DNA from: Flavihumibacter sp. ZG627 | GTDB lineage: Bacteria; Bacteroidota; Bacteroidia; Chitinophagales; Chitinophagaceae | DNA: 64,000 bases | Reading direction: 5' to 3' | Assembly: GCF_000814325.1 (NCBI RefSeq) | Contig: NZ_JPHF01000001.1 | Span: forward strand, 682,001 to 746,000 | Shown here: positions 45,102 to 54,830 of the stretch, piece after piece | Position numbering within the stretch: the first letter of the stretch is position 1 | How the letters are laid out: each line of letters begins with the position of its first letter | Translations under genes and position numbers: made by a program | The notes under the pieces: model-generated | The model's database searches: none | The model's input: only the letters and a program-made list of their open reading frames with translations | What the model was told of the DNA's origin: nothing

Positions 45102-47102
45102 ATGTATAGCCGAATTCTACTCGCCCTTTTTTCTCTTTTCGCATTTCTGTCTTCAGGAGCCCAGGAAGTTGCCACCGGAACATCATCCGTGGTGAACTGG
45201 ACCTATGACGCCACTGCCGGATCGGCTCAGGGCGAATACACCCTTCGTTTTCGGGCGGCAATACAACCAGGATGGAAACTGTTTTCCACCACTATGACCG
45301 ATGATGAACCTAATACCAGGATCATTCCCGATTCAGCATTCAGCGGCAAAGCCAGTGCGGTAAAAGAGAGCGGAAAATTGGTGGAGAAAGCCGAGCCCCT
45401 ATTTGACAATATGCAGATCCGCTATTTTGAAGGAGAAGCAATATTTGAGATGACCGTTTCGGGTGTAGAGCCGGGCAGGGATATCAAAGGCAGCATCCTC
45501 TATATGGCTTTAAAGGGAGAAGAAGTTGCCGGTCCGGAAGAAACGCCATTCCGTTTCACTGTTTCTGAAAGCGGGGCAATAAGCAGCAAGGCGGCGGGGC
45601 CGCAGGAATCTTCAGAAGCCAGTAACCAGATCAGGCGAACTGCCATTGACCTGGAGAACCCGGTTGCTGATTGTGGTGGAACAGGATTGGAAGAGAGCGG
45701 TGATAAGGGACTGCTGAATATTTTTGTACTCGGTTTTCTGGGTGGACTCATTGCCCTATTCACCCCCTGTGTATTCCCCATGATCCCACTCACCGTTTCA
45801 TTTTTTACCAAGAAATCTCAGGACCGTAAAAAAGGAATTGCCAATGCATTACTCTATGGCTTCTTTATCTTCCTGATCTATATTTTACTGAGTGGACCCT
45901 TTCATTTTCTCGACAGCCTTAACCCCGAGATCCTGAATAATATCTCCACCAATGTTTGGCTCAATCTCCTGTTCTTTGTGATCTTCGTTGTATTTGCCCT
46001 CTCTTTCTTCGGGCTTTTTGAGATCACGCTGCCCAGCAGCTTCTCCAATTCGGTTGATCATAAAGCAGGGATCGGCGGTACATTAGGCATTTTCTTTATG
46101 GCGCTAACCCTGGCACTGGTCTCCTTCAGTTGTACAGGTCCCATTTTGGGATCGCTGCTGGCAGGATCACTTTCTACCGATGGTGGCGCCATGCAGCTTA
46201 CCGTGGGGATGGGTGGATTCGGACTGGCGCTTGCACTACCTTTCGCCCTCTTTGCCCTCTTCCCGAACTGGTTGAATGCGATACCTAAATCAGGGGGATG
46301 GCTTACCACGGTTAAAGTGGTGCTGGGTTTCCTCGAACTTGCCCTCGCTATTAAGTTCCTCTCCAATGCCGACCTGGTAAAACATTGGGGACTCTTAAAA
46401 AGAGAAACATTCTTCGCGATATGGATATTGATAGGCGTTGCGCTTAGTCTATACCTGTTTGGACTGATACGCTTCAAGCATGAGGGACCAGTTAAGAAAC
46501 CTGGCAAACTGCGGATTGCTACTGCCATATTCTTTACATTGTTCACCCTTTACCTGGTACCCGGACTCACTAATACAAAATATGCAAACAGGGCCCTGAT
46601 AAGCGGCTTCCCTCCACCATTGAATTATAGTTTATATGCTCATGAAGAAGGGGAAGGAAAAGGTGTAGAGGCCAATGTGGTGAATGATTATGAGAAAGCA
46701 TTAAAAATGGCAAAGGAGCAGAACAAGCCACTGCTGATCGATTTCACGGGATGGGCATGCGTTAACTGCCGGAAGATGGAAGAGAATGTGTGGACAAAGC
46801 CGGAAGTGAAAGAGATGATCGAAAAAGAATTTATCCTTGTTTCGCTGTATGTGGATGACCGTCAGAAACTTCCGGACGACGAACAATTCATTTATACCAA
46901 TGAGAAAGGGGAAAAGAAAAATATCATAACTATCGGCGATAAGTTTGCCACCATGGAAACGGAGAATTTCCGCAATGCCTCCCAGCCGTTATACGTGATC
47001 TTGAATGGTGATGAAAAGCTGCTCAATAAGCCGGTGGGATATATGCCGGATGAGGTGGAGTATCTGGAATGGCTGAAGTGTGGATTGGGAGCGGAGAGAT
47101 AG
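45102..47102 (+). CDS. dsbD: Thiol:disulfide interchange protein DsbD
   Basis: Carries electrons from cytoplasmic thioredoxin to the periplasm. The 666 residues have a signal peptide (1-20), an alpha-like domain (about 30-160), eight membrane helices (about 205-480, with Cys in FTPCVFPM and VSFSCTGPILG) and a C-terminal thioredoxin-like domain with C553-V-N-C556. In the alpha-like domain the place of the usual Cys pair reads LKGEEVAGPEE, so both cysteines are absent. The upstream gene at 44573 encodes an alpha domain that has them. A terminator follows at 47124-47154. Confidence 0.93.
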   Translation: MYSRILLALFSLFAFLSSGAQEVATGTSSVVNWTYDATAGSAQGEYTLRFRAAIQPGWKLFSTTMTDDEPNTRIIPDSAFSGKASAVKESGKLVEKAEPLFDNMQIRYFEGEAIFEMTVSGVEPGRDIKGSILYMALKGEEVAGPEETPFRFTVSESGAISSKAAGPQESSEASNQIRRTAIDLENPVADCGGTGLEESGDKGLLNIFVLGFLGGLIALFTPCVFPMIPLTVSFFTKKSQDRKKGIANALLYGFFIFLIYILLSGPFHFLDSLNPEILNNISTNVWLNLLFFVIFVVFALSFFGLFEITLPSSFSNSVDHKAGIGGTLGIFFMALTLALVSFSCTGPILGSLLAGSLSTDGGAMQLTVGMGGFGLALALPFALFALFPNWLNAIPKSGGWLTTVKVVLGFLELALAIKFLSNADLVKHWGLLKRETFFAIWILIGVALSLYLFGLIRFKHEGPVKKPGKLRIATAIFFTLFTLYLVPGLTNTKYANRALISGFPPPLNYSLYAHEEGEGKGVEANVVNDYEKALKMAKEQNKPLLIDFTGWACVNCRKMEENVWTKPEVKEMIEKEFILVSLYVDDRQKLPDDEQFIYTNEKGEKKNIITIGDKFATMETENFRNASQPLYVILNGDEKLLNKPVGYMPDEVEYLEWLKCGLGAER

Positions 47103-47119
47103 AGGGATGGAGAGATGGA
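47102..47119 (+). repeat. GGATGGAG-type repeat after the dsbD stop
   Basis: An 18-base purine-rich stretch built of GGATGGAG/AGATGGA units starts at the last base of the dsbD stop codon. The same 18 bases occur, in the same orientation relative to the upstream gene, at 57797-57814. Confidence 0.7.
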
Positions 47120-47123
47120 ATAA

Positions 47124-47154
47124 AAAAAGCCCGCTCGGTGAGAGCGGGCTTTTT
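47124..47154. terminator. Bidirectional terminator between dsbD and sigma gene
   Basis: A perfect 13-base inverted repeat (47124-47136 with 47142-47154) around GGTGA, with a GC-rich core and A/T ends, so it has a T-run on each strand. It serves dsbD (+) and the convergent sigma gene (-). Confidence 0.92.
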
Positions 47155-47233
47155 AATTAGGCGTCATTCTGCAACAACCTTCTAACGGGCAAGCGAATCG
47201 ATTTGTTAGAGGGAGCCACAGAATGACAATATT

Positions 47234-47815
47234 TTAAAGAGCAATATTTTTTTCAGCCATCATCTTTCGAAGATTGATCAATCCATAGCGCATACGGCCG
47301 AGAGCAGTGTTGATGCTGCAATTGGTGAGTGCTGCTATTTCTTTGAAGCTAAGCTCAGCATAATGACGCAGTATGATCACCTCGCGCTGATCTTCGGGAA
47401 GAAGGTCCAGCATTTTGCGAACGCGTTCATGACTCTGTCGCTTCATCATGGTAACATCGGCTCCATCTTCAGTGAAGTTGATCACTTCAAAGATATCACG
47501 CTCATCACTGGTTTTAATAGCAGGAGTGCGTTTAACCTTGCGGAAATGATCTACACAAAGATTGTGTGCAATACGCATTGCCCAGGGAAGGAATTTTCCT
47601 TCTTCGGTGTAACGGCCTACACGCAATGTGTCGATGATTTTGATAAGCACATCCTGGAAGATATCTTCGGCAAGGTATTTGTCCTTAACCAGGAAGAGGA
47701 TGGATGTGTAAAGCTTGTCTTTGTGACGCAGGATAAGTGTTTCCAGTGCGCCCATGTCGCCATCCATAAACATATGGATCAGCTCATTGTCTGTTTTGAT
47801 AGAAAGTGATTTCAT
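47234..47815 (-). CDS. Sigma-70 family RNA polymerase sigma factor
   Basis: 193 residues with sigma region 2 (AEDIFQDVLIKIIDTLRVG, FLPWAMRIAHNLCVDHFRK) and region 4 (LPEDQREVIILRHYAELSFKEIAALTNCS). No anti-sigma gene is next to it, unlike the sigma gene at 31658, which suggests control by expression level. A near -7 sequence (TATTTTTC on the minus strand) lies within the 290-base gap to uvrA. The gap is otherwise AT-rich with a small inverted repeat, TAGTA/TACTA, at 47893-47906. Confidence 0.9.
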   Translation of the reverse strand: MKSLSIKTDNELIHMFMDGDMGALETLILRHKDKLYTSILFLVKDKYLAEDIFQDVLIKIIDTLRVGRYTEEGKFLPWAMRIAHNLCVDHFRKVKRTPAIKTSDERDIFEVINFTEDGADVTMMKRQSHERVRKMLDLLPEDQREVIILRHYAELSFKEIAALTNCSINTALGRMRYGLINLRKMMAEKNIAL

Positions 47816-48088
47816 AAACTTCTACGGTTTTTAAAAGGATTTAAGCAAAAAAGGGATATTGGGAAATTGTCTAGGGAAAAATACGGTCAGTGTAGTAGAT
47901 GTACTATAGGCGTGAGTTTTAGGTTTTTCTAATAGGACGTAATTGAATACCAAGATAATATTTTTTTATATAAAACAAGATTTTGTGAAAACTTTTTTTC
48001 TGCGGCCATACTAAATTAAATTTTCGCTTCTGCACAATAAATAACCAAACCCTTTTTCTGCTGTTATCATAGGCATAGTTTATTCCAA

Positions 48089-48096
48089 TACTTTTG
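48089..48096 (+). promoter_or_regulatory. -7 box of uvrA promoter
   Basis: TACTTTTG fully matches TAnnTTTG and ends nine bases before the ATG at 48106, giving a very short leader. No clear -33 element. No LexA-like operator is visible. Confidence 0.45.
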
Positions 48097-48105
48097 TGAT
48101 CTAGT

Positions 48106-50901
48106 ATGAAGCAAGCAGTGTTACCTCCCGTTATAGCTACCAATGATATATTCATTAAAGGTGCAAGGGTTCACAACCTTAAAAATATAGACGTTACCAT
48201 TCCGCGTAATAAGCTGGTTGTTGTGACCGGCGTTTCTGGTTCAGGAAAATCATCTCTAACCATCGATACACTTTTTGCAGAAGGGCAGCGCCGCTATGCC
48301 GAAAGTCTGAGCGCATATGCAAGACAGTTCATGATGCGGATGAATAAGCCCGATGTGGATTATATCAAAGGTCTTTGTCCCGCCATTGCCATCGAACAAA
48401 AAGTGATCACCCGAACACCCCGCTCTACAGTTGGCAGCATGACAGAGATATATGATTACCTGCGGCTGCTATTCGCCAGGGCAGGAAAAACAATATCACC
48501 GGTATCGGGCCGCGAAGTGCGCAAGGATGATGTAACAGATGTTGTGAAGGCCATCCAGGGAGGAAAAGAAGGCGATAAGATATTGGTACTCGTTCCTTTC
48601 CGCCAGCACCATAACAGGTCAGTGGAAGAGGAGTTGAGCATTCTCTTACAAAAAGGATTCAGCAGACTTTATAATGGTGAAGTACTTCGCATTGAAGATC
48701 TGCTGGAAAGTTATGCGGCAGGGAAGCCATGGAATCCCACACCAAAGAAGCCGGCATTCCTGCTGGTAGATAGGCTTGTTGTGAAAGAATTTACAGAGGA
48801 TGATCTGCATCGTATGGCTGACTCCGTTAGTACAGCATTTTATGAGGGGGAAGGTGAAATGTTACTACGCATTAATGAAAAGGAATCTCTTCCATTCAGT
48901 AACAGGTTTGAACTTGACGGACTTGTTTTTGAAGAACCCGTTCCCAACCTTTTCTCTTTCAATAATCCATTTGGTGCCTGCCCAACCTGTGAAGGGTTTT
49001 CTCAAGTGCTTGGCATAGATGAGGACCTGGTTATTCCCGATAAACGGTTAAGTGTATACGAAGGCGCCGTTGCCCCCTGGAAGGGAGAGAAACTTGGATG
49101 GTGGAAAGAACAATTCATCAAGGCGGCCCGCAGTACCGGGTTTCCTATTCACAAAGCCATAGCCGATCTCACCAAAGAACAATACCGTCATTTATGGAAG
49201 GGCGTTAGTCCCGCCCTGGGAATAGATGATTTCTTTAAAGAGGTAGAACAGAATCTTTATAAAGTTCAGTACCGTGTACTACTATCGCGTTTCCGCGGCC
49301 GCACTACCTGCCCCGACTGTGAGGGTTACCGACTTCGTAAAGAAGCGCTCTACGTGAAAGTTGGGGGAAAACATATTGGTGAACTCTGTGAATTGCCGGT
49401 GCGCGACCTGCAGCAGTGGTTTAAGGAACTCGAACTGAGCGACTATGATAAGCAGGTGGCAAAAAGGATATTGCTGGAGATTGAAACAAGGGTAGGCACG
49501 CTGATGGATGTTGGACTTGGATACCTCACCCTGTCGCGACTAGCAAATTCACTCAGTGGTGGTGAAAGCCAGCGTATACAGCTAACCCGCAGCCTGGGAA
49601 GCAATCTCACCAACTCATTGTATATTCTGGATGAGCCCTCCATCGGGTTGCATTCCAGGGATACAGAAAGACTTATCACTGTACTGAAATCGCTTCGCGA
49701 TCTTGGCAATACGGTAGTGGTGGTGGAACATGATGAAATGATGATGCGGGAAGCCGACCATATAATAGATATGGGTCCACTCGCCAGTCACCTCGGTGGC
49801 GAAGTGGTTGCCGCCGGCGATTATAATGCCATCGTAAAAAACAAGGAAAGCCTAACCGGTAAATACCTTACCGGCAAACTGGCCATCGAGCCACCTGCAG
49901 CAGTTAGAAAATGGCGGCGGTCGATTACCGTGAAAGGCGCGCGTCAGCATAACCTGCAGAATATTGATGTTGAAATTCCGCTGGGTGTTTTCACCGTTGT
50001 GAGTGGGGTTAGTGGCAGCGGAAAGACCACCCTGGTAAAACAGATCCTCTATCCCGCCCTGCTGAAGATAAAAGGAGAGGCTGCTGAGAAAGTGGGTATG
50101 CACCGATCAATAGAAGGCGATATTGATTTCATCACACAGGTGGAGATGGTAGACCAGAACCCCATCGGTAAGTCATCACGCAGTAACCCGGTAACATATA
50201 TCAAGGCATGGGATGGCATCCGCGATCTCTATTCTTCACAGGGCCTCAGCAAAACGCGGGGCTTTTTGCCCAAGCATTTTTCATTTAACGTTGACGGAGG
50301 CAGGTGTGATGCCTGCAAAGGAGAAGGCGAACAGGTAGTGGAAATGCAGTTCCTCGCCGATGTTCATCTTACCTGCGAAGTATGTGGGGGAAAAAGGTTT
50401 AAGGAAGAAGTGCTTGAGGTAACGTATAAAGAAAAGAATATTTACGAGGTGCTGGAGATGAGCGTGGAAGAAGCGCTTGAATTTTTTGCCGATGAAAAAG
50501 ATATATTAAATAAGATCAGGCCACTAAGTGAAGTGGGGTTGGGTTATGTGAAACTTGGACAATCGTCGGACACCTTATCAGGTGGAGAGGCGCAGCGTGT
50601 GAAGCTTGCCTCTTTCCTGGGAAGGGGAAGGGCGCAGGGGCATATACTTTTTATATTTGACGAGCCTACTACCGGACTGCATTTTCATGATATCAAAAAA
50701 CTCCTGGCTTCCTTTAATGCATTGGTAGAGCAGGGACATACCATACTGGTAATTGAACATAATACCGATGTTATCAAAAGCGCCGACTGGGTGATTGACC
50801 TTGGTCCGGAAGCCGGTGACGGTGGAGGAACGCTTGTGTATGCCGGATTACCGGCGGGATTAAAAAAAGTTAAGGAAAGTAAGACCGGACAGTTTCTCTA
50901 A
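48106..50901 (+). CDS. uvrA: Excinuclease ABC subunit A
   Basis: DNA damage recognition ATPase of nucleotide excision repair. The 931 residues contain two ABC modules: Walker [10 protein letters not shown] near residue 42 and GVSGSGKTT near 634, with signatures [11 protein letters not shown] and [11 protein letters not shown]. Zinc-finger cysteines are visible in CPTCEG, CPDCEG and CDACKG/CEVCGG. Length and order match UvrA. No uvrB is nearby, which is usual. Confidence 0.96.
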   Translation: MKQAVLPPVIATNDIFIKGARVHNLKNIDVTIPRNKLVVVTGVSGSGKSSLTIDTLFAEGQRRYAESLSAYARQFMMRMNKPDVDYIKGLCPAIAIEQKVITRTPRSTVGSMTEIYDYLRLLFARAGKTISPVSGREVRKDDVTDVVKAIQGGKEGDKILVLVPFRQHHNRSVEEELSILLQKGFSRLYNGEVLRIEDLLESYAAGKPWNPTPKKPAFLLVDRLVVKEFTEDDLHRMADSVSTAFYEGEGEMLLRINEKESLPFSNRFELDGLVFEEPVPNLFSFNNPFGACPTCEGFSQVLGIDEDLVIPDKRLSVYEGAVAPWKGEKLGWWKEQFIKAARSTGFPIHKAIADLTKEQYRHLWKGVSPALGIDDFFKEVEQNLYKVQYRVLLSRFRGRTTCPDCEGYRLRKEALYVKVGGKHIGELCELPVRDLQQWFKELELSDYDKQVAKRILLEIETRVGTLMDVGLGYLTLSRLANSLSGGESQRIQLTRSLGSNLTNSLYILDEPSIGLHSRDTERLITVLKSLRDLGNTVVVVEHDEMMMREADHIIDMGPLASHLGGEVVAAGDYNAIVKNKESLTGKYLTGKLAIEPPAAVRKWRRSITVKGARQHNLQNIDVEIPLGVFTVVSGVSGSGKTTLVKQILYPALLKIKGEAAEKVGMHRSIEGDIDFITQVEMVDQNPIGKSSRSNPVTYIKAWDGIRDLYSSQGLSKTRGFLPKHFSFNVDGGRCDACKGEGEQVVEMQFLADVHLTCEVCGGKRFKEEVLEVTYKEKNIYEVLEMSVEEALEFFADEKDILNKIRPLSEVGLGYVKLGQSSDTLSGGEAQRVKLASFLGRGRAQGHILFIFDEPTTGLHFHDIKKLLASFNALVEQGHTILVIEHNTDVIKSADWVIDLGPEAGDGGGTLVYAGLPAGLKKVKESKTGQFL

Positions 50902-50917
50902 AGATGAGATCCCCGCG

Positions 50918-50951
50918 CAAAAAAAAACTGGCATATGGAACATATGCCAGT
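50918..50951 (-). terminator. Terminator for the minus-strand lipoprotein gene
   Basis: Perfect 11-base inverted repeat (50927-50937 with 50941-50951) around GAA, preceded on the plus strand by an A-run from 50918, which is a T-run on the minus strand. It lies between the convergent uvrA and the gene ending at 50990. Confidence 0.8.
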
Positions 50952-50989
50952 TGAAATCAGAAAGGTCAATGGTGTTCTGGTATCTGCGC

Positions 50990-51838
50990 TTATTCAAGCG
51001 GGAATTTTATGAAGTTGCTTAGTGAAACATAGTAACGATCATGCTTTTCATCATGCCACATATTATAGGCAGATGGATAATAACCCGGTTCAGGGTACGC
51101 AAGTGGTGTTGGGAAAACATTGTTCATACTGTTATTGGCCATAAGATAATCGAGTGTTATCATGGGCTCAATAAAATGCACTTTTCCTGCATAGGAACCA
51201 TAGATCATGATTTTATTGAAAGGTAAAAAAGCGCCCAGGTTTACCGGAACCCAATGTGCGCCCATCTGGGGTTCAGCGGTTCCGCCAAAAGGAGGATTAA
51301 AGTATTGTTGCGGCGCATAATCTCCCTCGGGCTGGTCATCAAATCCTGTTGGATCAGAAGCATACGTTGGGATAGCCATTCTTTCCTCATTGGTGATCAT
51401 ATAAAAATGCAAATCAAAATGGGGAACTGTAAATACTCCTGGGGGAAGGTGACCCTCCGGGTTCCAGTTGATGCCGATATGCTCAAAGGCAGTGGCGGCA
51501 ATAGCTTTCTGGTGAAGAGGGAGAACCGTGGTGTGGTGATTTTCAATAGCATCGGGATCTGTGCCGAGGGTATTGATGGCATCGCCGGTTATTTCAACAC
51601 CAATTTCAACCGGAACACCGTCGTGGGTAAGCGTAATCCATGATCTTGCATGGCCATGACCCCAGTCAACCTGTGGCCCTTTGAAAGTGTTGGATTTAGT
51701 TTCCGACTGGTTTAGGAGGGAGCCGTCTTCTGACAGCCGCACTGAACTTTCAAGTGATTCTTTCTGGCAGGAAGCAAACATAATTCCTCCGCAGAAAAGC
51801 ATTAGAAACGGCTTTAAATTAAAATGATTCATAACCAT
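50990..51838 (-). CDS. Lipoprotein, possibly DUF5602/TTHB210-like
   Basis: 282 residues with a lipoprotein signal (LMLFCGGIMFASC, Cys at about 24). The mature protein is His-rich, with GHGHARSW, ENHHTTV, HFDLHFYMI and HDEKHD. The pattern, including GVPVEIGVEITGDA, recalls the TTHB210-like DUF5602 family; this is from memory and not certain. The histidines could bind a metal. The start may be the ATG at 51838 or 51832. It stands between uvrA (convergent) and a response regulator on the same strand. Confidence 0.62.
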   Translation of the reverse strand: MVMNHFNLKPFLMLFCGGIMFASCQKESLESSVRLSEDGSLLNQSETKSNTFKGPQVDWGHGHARSWITLTHDGVPVEIGVEITGDAINTLGTDPDAIENHHTTVLPLHQKAIAATAFEHIGINWNPEGHLPPGVFTVPHFDLHFYMITNEERMAIPTYASDPTGFDDQPEGDYAPQQYFNPPFGGTAEPQMGAHWVPVNLGAFLPFNKIMIYGSYAGKVHFIEPMITLDYLMANNSMNNVFPTPLAYPEPGYYPSAYNMWHDEKHDRYYVSLSNFIKFPLE

Positions 51839-51968
51839 TTGGTTTAAAAAGATGAATGATAAGGTAGTAAAAAGAGGGAGGGATATTGTTGAGGGATCAA
51901 ACGGTTCGGAATACTTCTAAGTTATACAATATAATTATCATATCAAAATAACCCATAAAGGTGAGTGC

Positions 51969-52598
51969 TTAAATAATTTTTTCCTCAATAGCCCTGGCGA
52001 TGGCTTCTTTTGCTGATGTTACCTGCAGTTTCAGGTAGATATTTTTTATGTGTACACGAACTGATCCTATTGCCATATTCAGTTCTTCAGCGATCTGTTT
52101 GCTGCCGTGGCCCCTTGAAAGTAGTTTAAGAATGCAGTGTTCGTGGTGTGAAAGTTTATAGCTGTTTTTTTTGTTTGCATCCTGGAAACTATTGAAGAGT
52201 TTTATGGCCAGTGTCTGGCTCATAGGGGCCCCACCATCAAGCACCATCTTCATGGCGCTGTTCAAAGCATCCGGTGTTGTTGATTTGTTGAGATGCCCAT
52301 TGGCCCCAGCGCATAGACAGAGGAATATTTTATCTTCTTCTTCCACAGATGAAAAACTAATAATGGAAGTATCGGGACATGCATCTTTGATCTGCTGAAT
52401 ATTGGTGATGATGTCTTTTGTATGCATGTCGAGGTCAAGCAGAACAATGGCGGGTTGCTTTATGTGGGTGATCACAAAAATATCCTTGCAGCTTTTGTAA
52501 TGGCCTGTCAATTCATATTCCTCCATTTCCAGAAGCAATGAATCAAAGACTTTCCTGATGGCAGTATCGCTTTCGAATATGATTATTCCTTTGCGCAT
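51969..52598 (-). CDS. Orphan LuxR/NarL-type response regulator
   Basis: 209 residues: receiver domain (about 1-120, phosphoacceptor D55 in LLDLDMH, Lys in HLNKS) and a C-terminal LuxR-type helix-turn-helix (about 145-209, with HEHCILKLLSRGHGSKQIAEEL). The acidic pocket reads FESD instead of the usual DD, so phosphorylation may be weaker. No histidine kinase gene is in the window. About 130 bases separate it from the lipoprotein gene, so shared transcription is uncertain. Confidence 0.85.
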   Translation of the reverse strand: MRKGIIIFESDTAIRKVFDSLLLEMEEYELTGHYKSCKDIFVITHIKQPAIVLLDLDMHTKDIITNIQQIKDACPDTSIISFSSVEEEDKIFLCLCAGANGHLNKSTTPDALNSAMKMVLDGGAPMSQTLAIKLFNSFQDANKKNSYKLSHHEHCILKLLSRGHGSKQIAEELNMAIGSVRVHIKNIYLKLQVTSAKEAIARAIEEKII

Positions 52599-52676
52599 TA
52601 ACGGAAGTTATTACCGGAAATGCCTCAAAGAAATCCTCCAAAGGGGGATAAATTTTTTATTGCAGGGTAGATCCTA

Positions 52677-53102
52677 TTACCTGAGGCGATCGAGACTTTT
52701 GATCAGCTTCTCATCTTTACGAATACCGCCTGATGCCAGGAAGAGAAAGATCATCATGGCGATGGGTAATAATCCACCCCACTGATAAGTTCCCTGAATG
52801 ATGGCGTTCTCTTTTTTAAAATCTTCGATGTACCAGACCTGTAATCCAATCACTATGGCCGAGAGAAACGCGCCTATGATCGCCATCTTATATTGTGTCT
52901 TACGATTCTTGTACATGAAAATTGCCACGGTAGAAAGAACAGCAATTCCTACGGCCAGCGCAAAGGCCAGCAGGCTTTCTGCGGCAAGAATGCTTCGCTT
53001 TGACTGGTCGGCAAGTGTTGCAGTAAAAAGAGGAGTATTGGCCATGGCAAAACCACAAATGGCGGCCGCGGCCAGCCAGATCGTTTGTACACGTTGAATC
53101 AT
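52677..53102 (-). CDS. DUF4293-like membrane protein
   Basis: 141 residues with four hydrophobic segments (about 6-26, 40-62, 72-90, 105-125). The opening MIQRVQTIWLAAAAICGF is characteristic of the Bacteroidota DUF4293 family. The function is unknown. It lies alone on the minus strand between glyA and the response regulator. Confidence 0.85.
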   Translation of the reverse strand: MIQRVQTIWLAAAAICGFAMANTPLFTATLADQSKRSILAAESLLAFALAVGIAVLSTVAIFMYKNRKTQYKMAIIGAFLSAIVIGLQVWYIEDFKKENAIIQGTYQWGGLLPIAMMIFLFLASGGIRKDEKLIKSLDRLR

Positions 53103-53142
53103 AGGTCTTTATTATTGGGCGTAAAGATATAGAAAATGCCCT

Positions 53143-53244
53143 TCAGCGGATATGCTGTTGTAACTGGTAATAATAAAGGGCCACCTCTGCATAATTATAC
53201 CGGTCATTGCTCAGGGCCGTGGTCTTATAATGCTGACGCTGCAT
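53143..53244 (-). other. Short coding-like frame, possible remnant or small protein
   Basis: The 237-base gap between glyA and the DUF4293-like gene has a minus-strand frame that stays open from just after the glyA 3' end to a TGA at 53143. It reads like protein (for example NCGYWHPESYIEGIM, NYAEVALYYYQLQQHIR). The only ATG, at 53244, gives 33 residues; the open part before it lacks a start codon. It could be a decayed gene 3' end or a small protein. Confidence 0.3.
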
Positions 53245-53339
53245 AATACCCTCGATATAAGATTCGGGATGCCAGTAACCGCAGTTATAGGCACCTGCGG
53301 TTCTGTTGTATGAATTAATTAATTGCGGGGATGAATTGA

Positions 53340-54620
53340 TCAGCCCAGTTCAGGATAGAGGGGGAACTGCTGCATGAATTCAGTCACTTCCATCCTGATA
53401 TTGCCCAGCAGCGCTTCATCATCGGGGTTCATCAATACCCTGTCGATAGCGTCAACCACAAACTCCATATGCTCTGCTTTCATGCCCCTGCTGGTGATAG
53501 CAGGTACGCCTACCCGAATACCGGAGGTAACGAAGGCGCTTTTATCATCAAAGGGAACCATATTCTTATTCAGGGTGATCTCTGCCTTTCCGAGAGCCTG
53601 CTCGGCTTTTTTACCACTGATATTTTTATTGCGGAGATCTATCAGCATGAGGTGGTTATCGGTTCCATCGCTGATGATCTTATAATCACGGCTCACCAGT
53701 GCTGTCGACATGGCCTGCGCGTTCTCCACGATCTGTTTTGCATAGCTGGTGAATTCATCACTGAGCAGTTCACCGAAGGCAACAGCTTTAGCGGCAATAA
53801 CATGTTCCAGCGGACCACCCTGGGTGCCGGGGAAAACAGCCATATCGAGCAGGTTGCTCATCAGGCGGATATTGCCTTTTACATCTTTGAGCCCAAGTGT
53901 GTTTTCAAAATCCTTGTGCATAAGGATGATACCCCCTCTTGGTCCGCGGAGTGTTTTATGGGTAGTGGAAGTAACAAAATGACAATGTTCAAAAGGCGAG
54001 TTCAGCAGGCCTTTGGCGATGAGTCCGGCGGGGTGGGCCATATCGCACATTACAAATGCACCAACTTCATCGGCAACTTTCCTGATGCGCGCATAATCCC
54101 AGTCGCGGCTATAAGCAGAAGCACCACAGATGATCAGTTTGGGTTTTACAGCGCGGGCCTGCTGCTCCAGCATATCATAATCCACCAGCCCGGTTTCTCT
54201 TACCACGCCATAGAAATGCGGATTGTAGAGTTTACCGGAAAAGTTCACTGCTGATCCATGGGTGAGGTGACCGCCCATGCTGAGGTCGAGGCCCAGGATA
54301 TTATCGCCGGGTTGAAGGATGGCCAGCATAACGGCGGCATTGGCCTGGGCGCCGCTATGGGGTTGCACATTCGCATATTCACAACCGAAGGCTTCTTTGA
54401 TGCGGTCGATAGCCAGTTGCTCAGTCTGGTCAACGATCTCGCAGCCGCCATAATAGCGCCGTCCCGGATAACCTTCAGCATATTTATTGGTAAGAACACT
54501 TCCCATTGCCTGCATAACCTGCAGGGAGGTGAAGTTTTCAGAAGCGATCAGCTCAATACCATGACGTTGGCGTTCCAGTTCCTTGCGGATGAGATCAAAG
54601 ACTACAGCATCTTGTTGCAT
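53340..54620 (-). CDS. glyA: Serine hydroxymethyltransferase
   Basis: PLP enzyme converting serine and tetrahydrofolate to glycine and methylene-THF. The ATG at 54620 ([15 protein letters not shown]) gives 426 residues, close to the family length. The frame opens ten codons earlier, inside the promoter. The PLP lysine is in [13 protein letters not shown]. Conserved IELIASENF and [15 protein letters not shown] are present. A consensus -7 box lies at 54637-54644. Confidence 0.97.
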   Translation of the reverse strand: MQQDAVVFDLIRKELERQRHGIELIASENFTSLQVMQAMGSVLTNKYAEGYPGRRYYGGCEIVDQTEQLAIDRIKEAFGCEYANVQPHSGAQANAAVMLAILQPGDNILGLDLSMGGHLTHGSAVNFSGKLYNPHFYGVVRETGLVDYDMLEQQARAVKPKLIICGASAYSRDWDYARIRKVADEVGAFVMCDMAHPAGLIAKGLLNSPFEHCHFVTSTTHKTLRGPRGGIILMHKDFENTLGLKDVKGNIRLMSNLLDMAVFPGTQGGPLEHVIAAKAVAFGELLSDEFTSYAKQIVENAQAMSTALVSRDYKIISDGTDNHLMLIDLRNKNISGKKAEQALGKAEITLNKNMVPFDDKSAFVTSGIRVGVPAITSRGMKAEHMEFVVDAIDRVLMNPDDEALLGNIRMEVTEFMQQFPLYPELG

Positions 54621-54636
54621 GAATAAAAATTTGGCG

Positions 54637-54644
54637 CAAAAATA
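54637..54644 (-). promoter_or_regulatory. -7 box of glyA promoter
   Basis: The minus strand reads TATTTTTG, a perfect TAnnTTTG, 16 bases before the glyA ATG at 54620. No good -33 element at 19-21 bases. It supports the shorter glyA start. Confidence 0.5.
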
Positions 54645-54670
54645 CGGCATCCGCTGCAGAATAATAAGAC

Positions 54671-54700
54671 AAAAGGCCGTCCCGAAAGGGATGGCCTTTT
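54671..54700. terminator. Orphan terminator-like hairpin between divergent genes
   Basis: A 13-base arm (54671-54683) pairs with 54688-54700 around GAAA, with one G-T pair and A/T flanks on both sides, so it looks like a bidirectional terminator. It lies between two divergent promoters, where no known transcript should end. Confidence 0.75.
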
Positions 54701-54815
54701 TATTTAACCAACTGCAACTATCAACGAAGTGTAAAGGTGCATCATTAAGATCCTTAATATGCTTACAATGGTCAGGCGATCAACTGATTTTGCTCATGGC
54801 TGGATATTTTTTTCC

Positions 54816-54823
54816 TATTTTTA
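54816..54823 (+). promoter_or_regulatory. Possible -7 box of nucleotidyltransferase gene
   Basis: TATTTTTA, one base from consensus, ends seven bases before the ATG at 54831. TTTG at 54789-54792 is 23 bases upstream, slightly too far for a normal -33. Confidence 0.32.
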
Positions 54824-54830
54824 CCTCCGC

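Noticed and set aside
47816-48105. The 290-base gap between the sigma factor gene and uvrA, checked for tRNA or small RNA
   Set aside because: Only AT-rich sequence, the uvrA -7 box and a 5-base inverted repeat are visible; no cloverleaf or terminator was found.
53469-54254. A 261-codon plus-strand frame antisense to glyA
   Set aside because: glyA on the other strand is certain from motifs; this frame has no motif or promoter.
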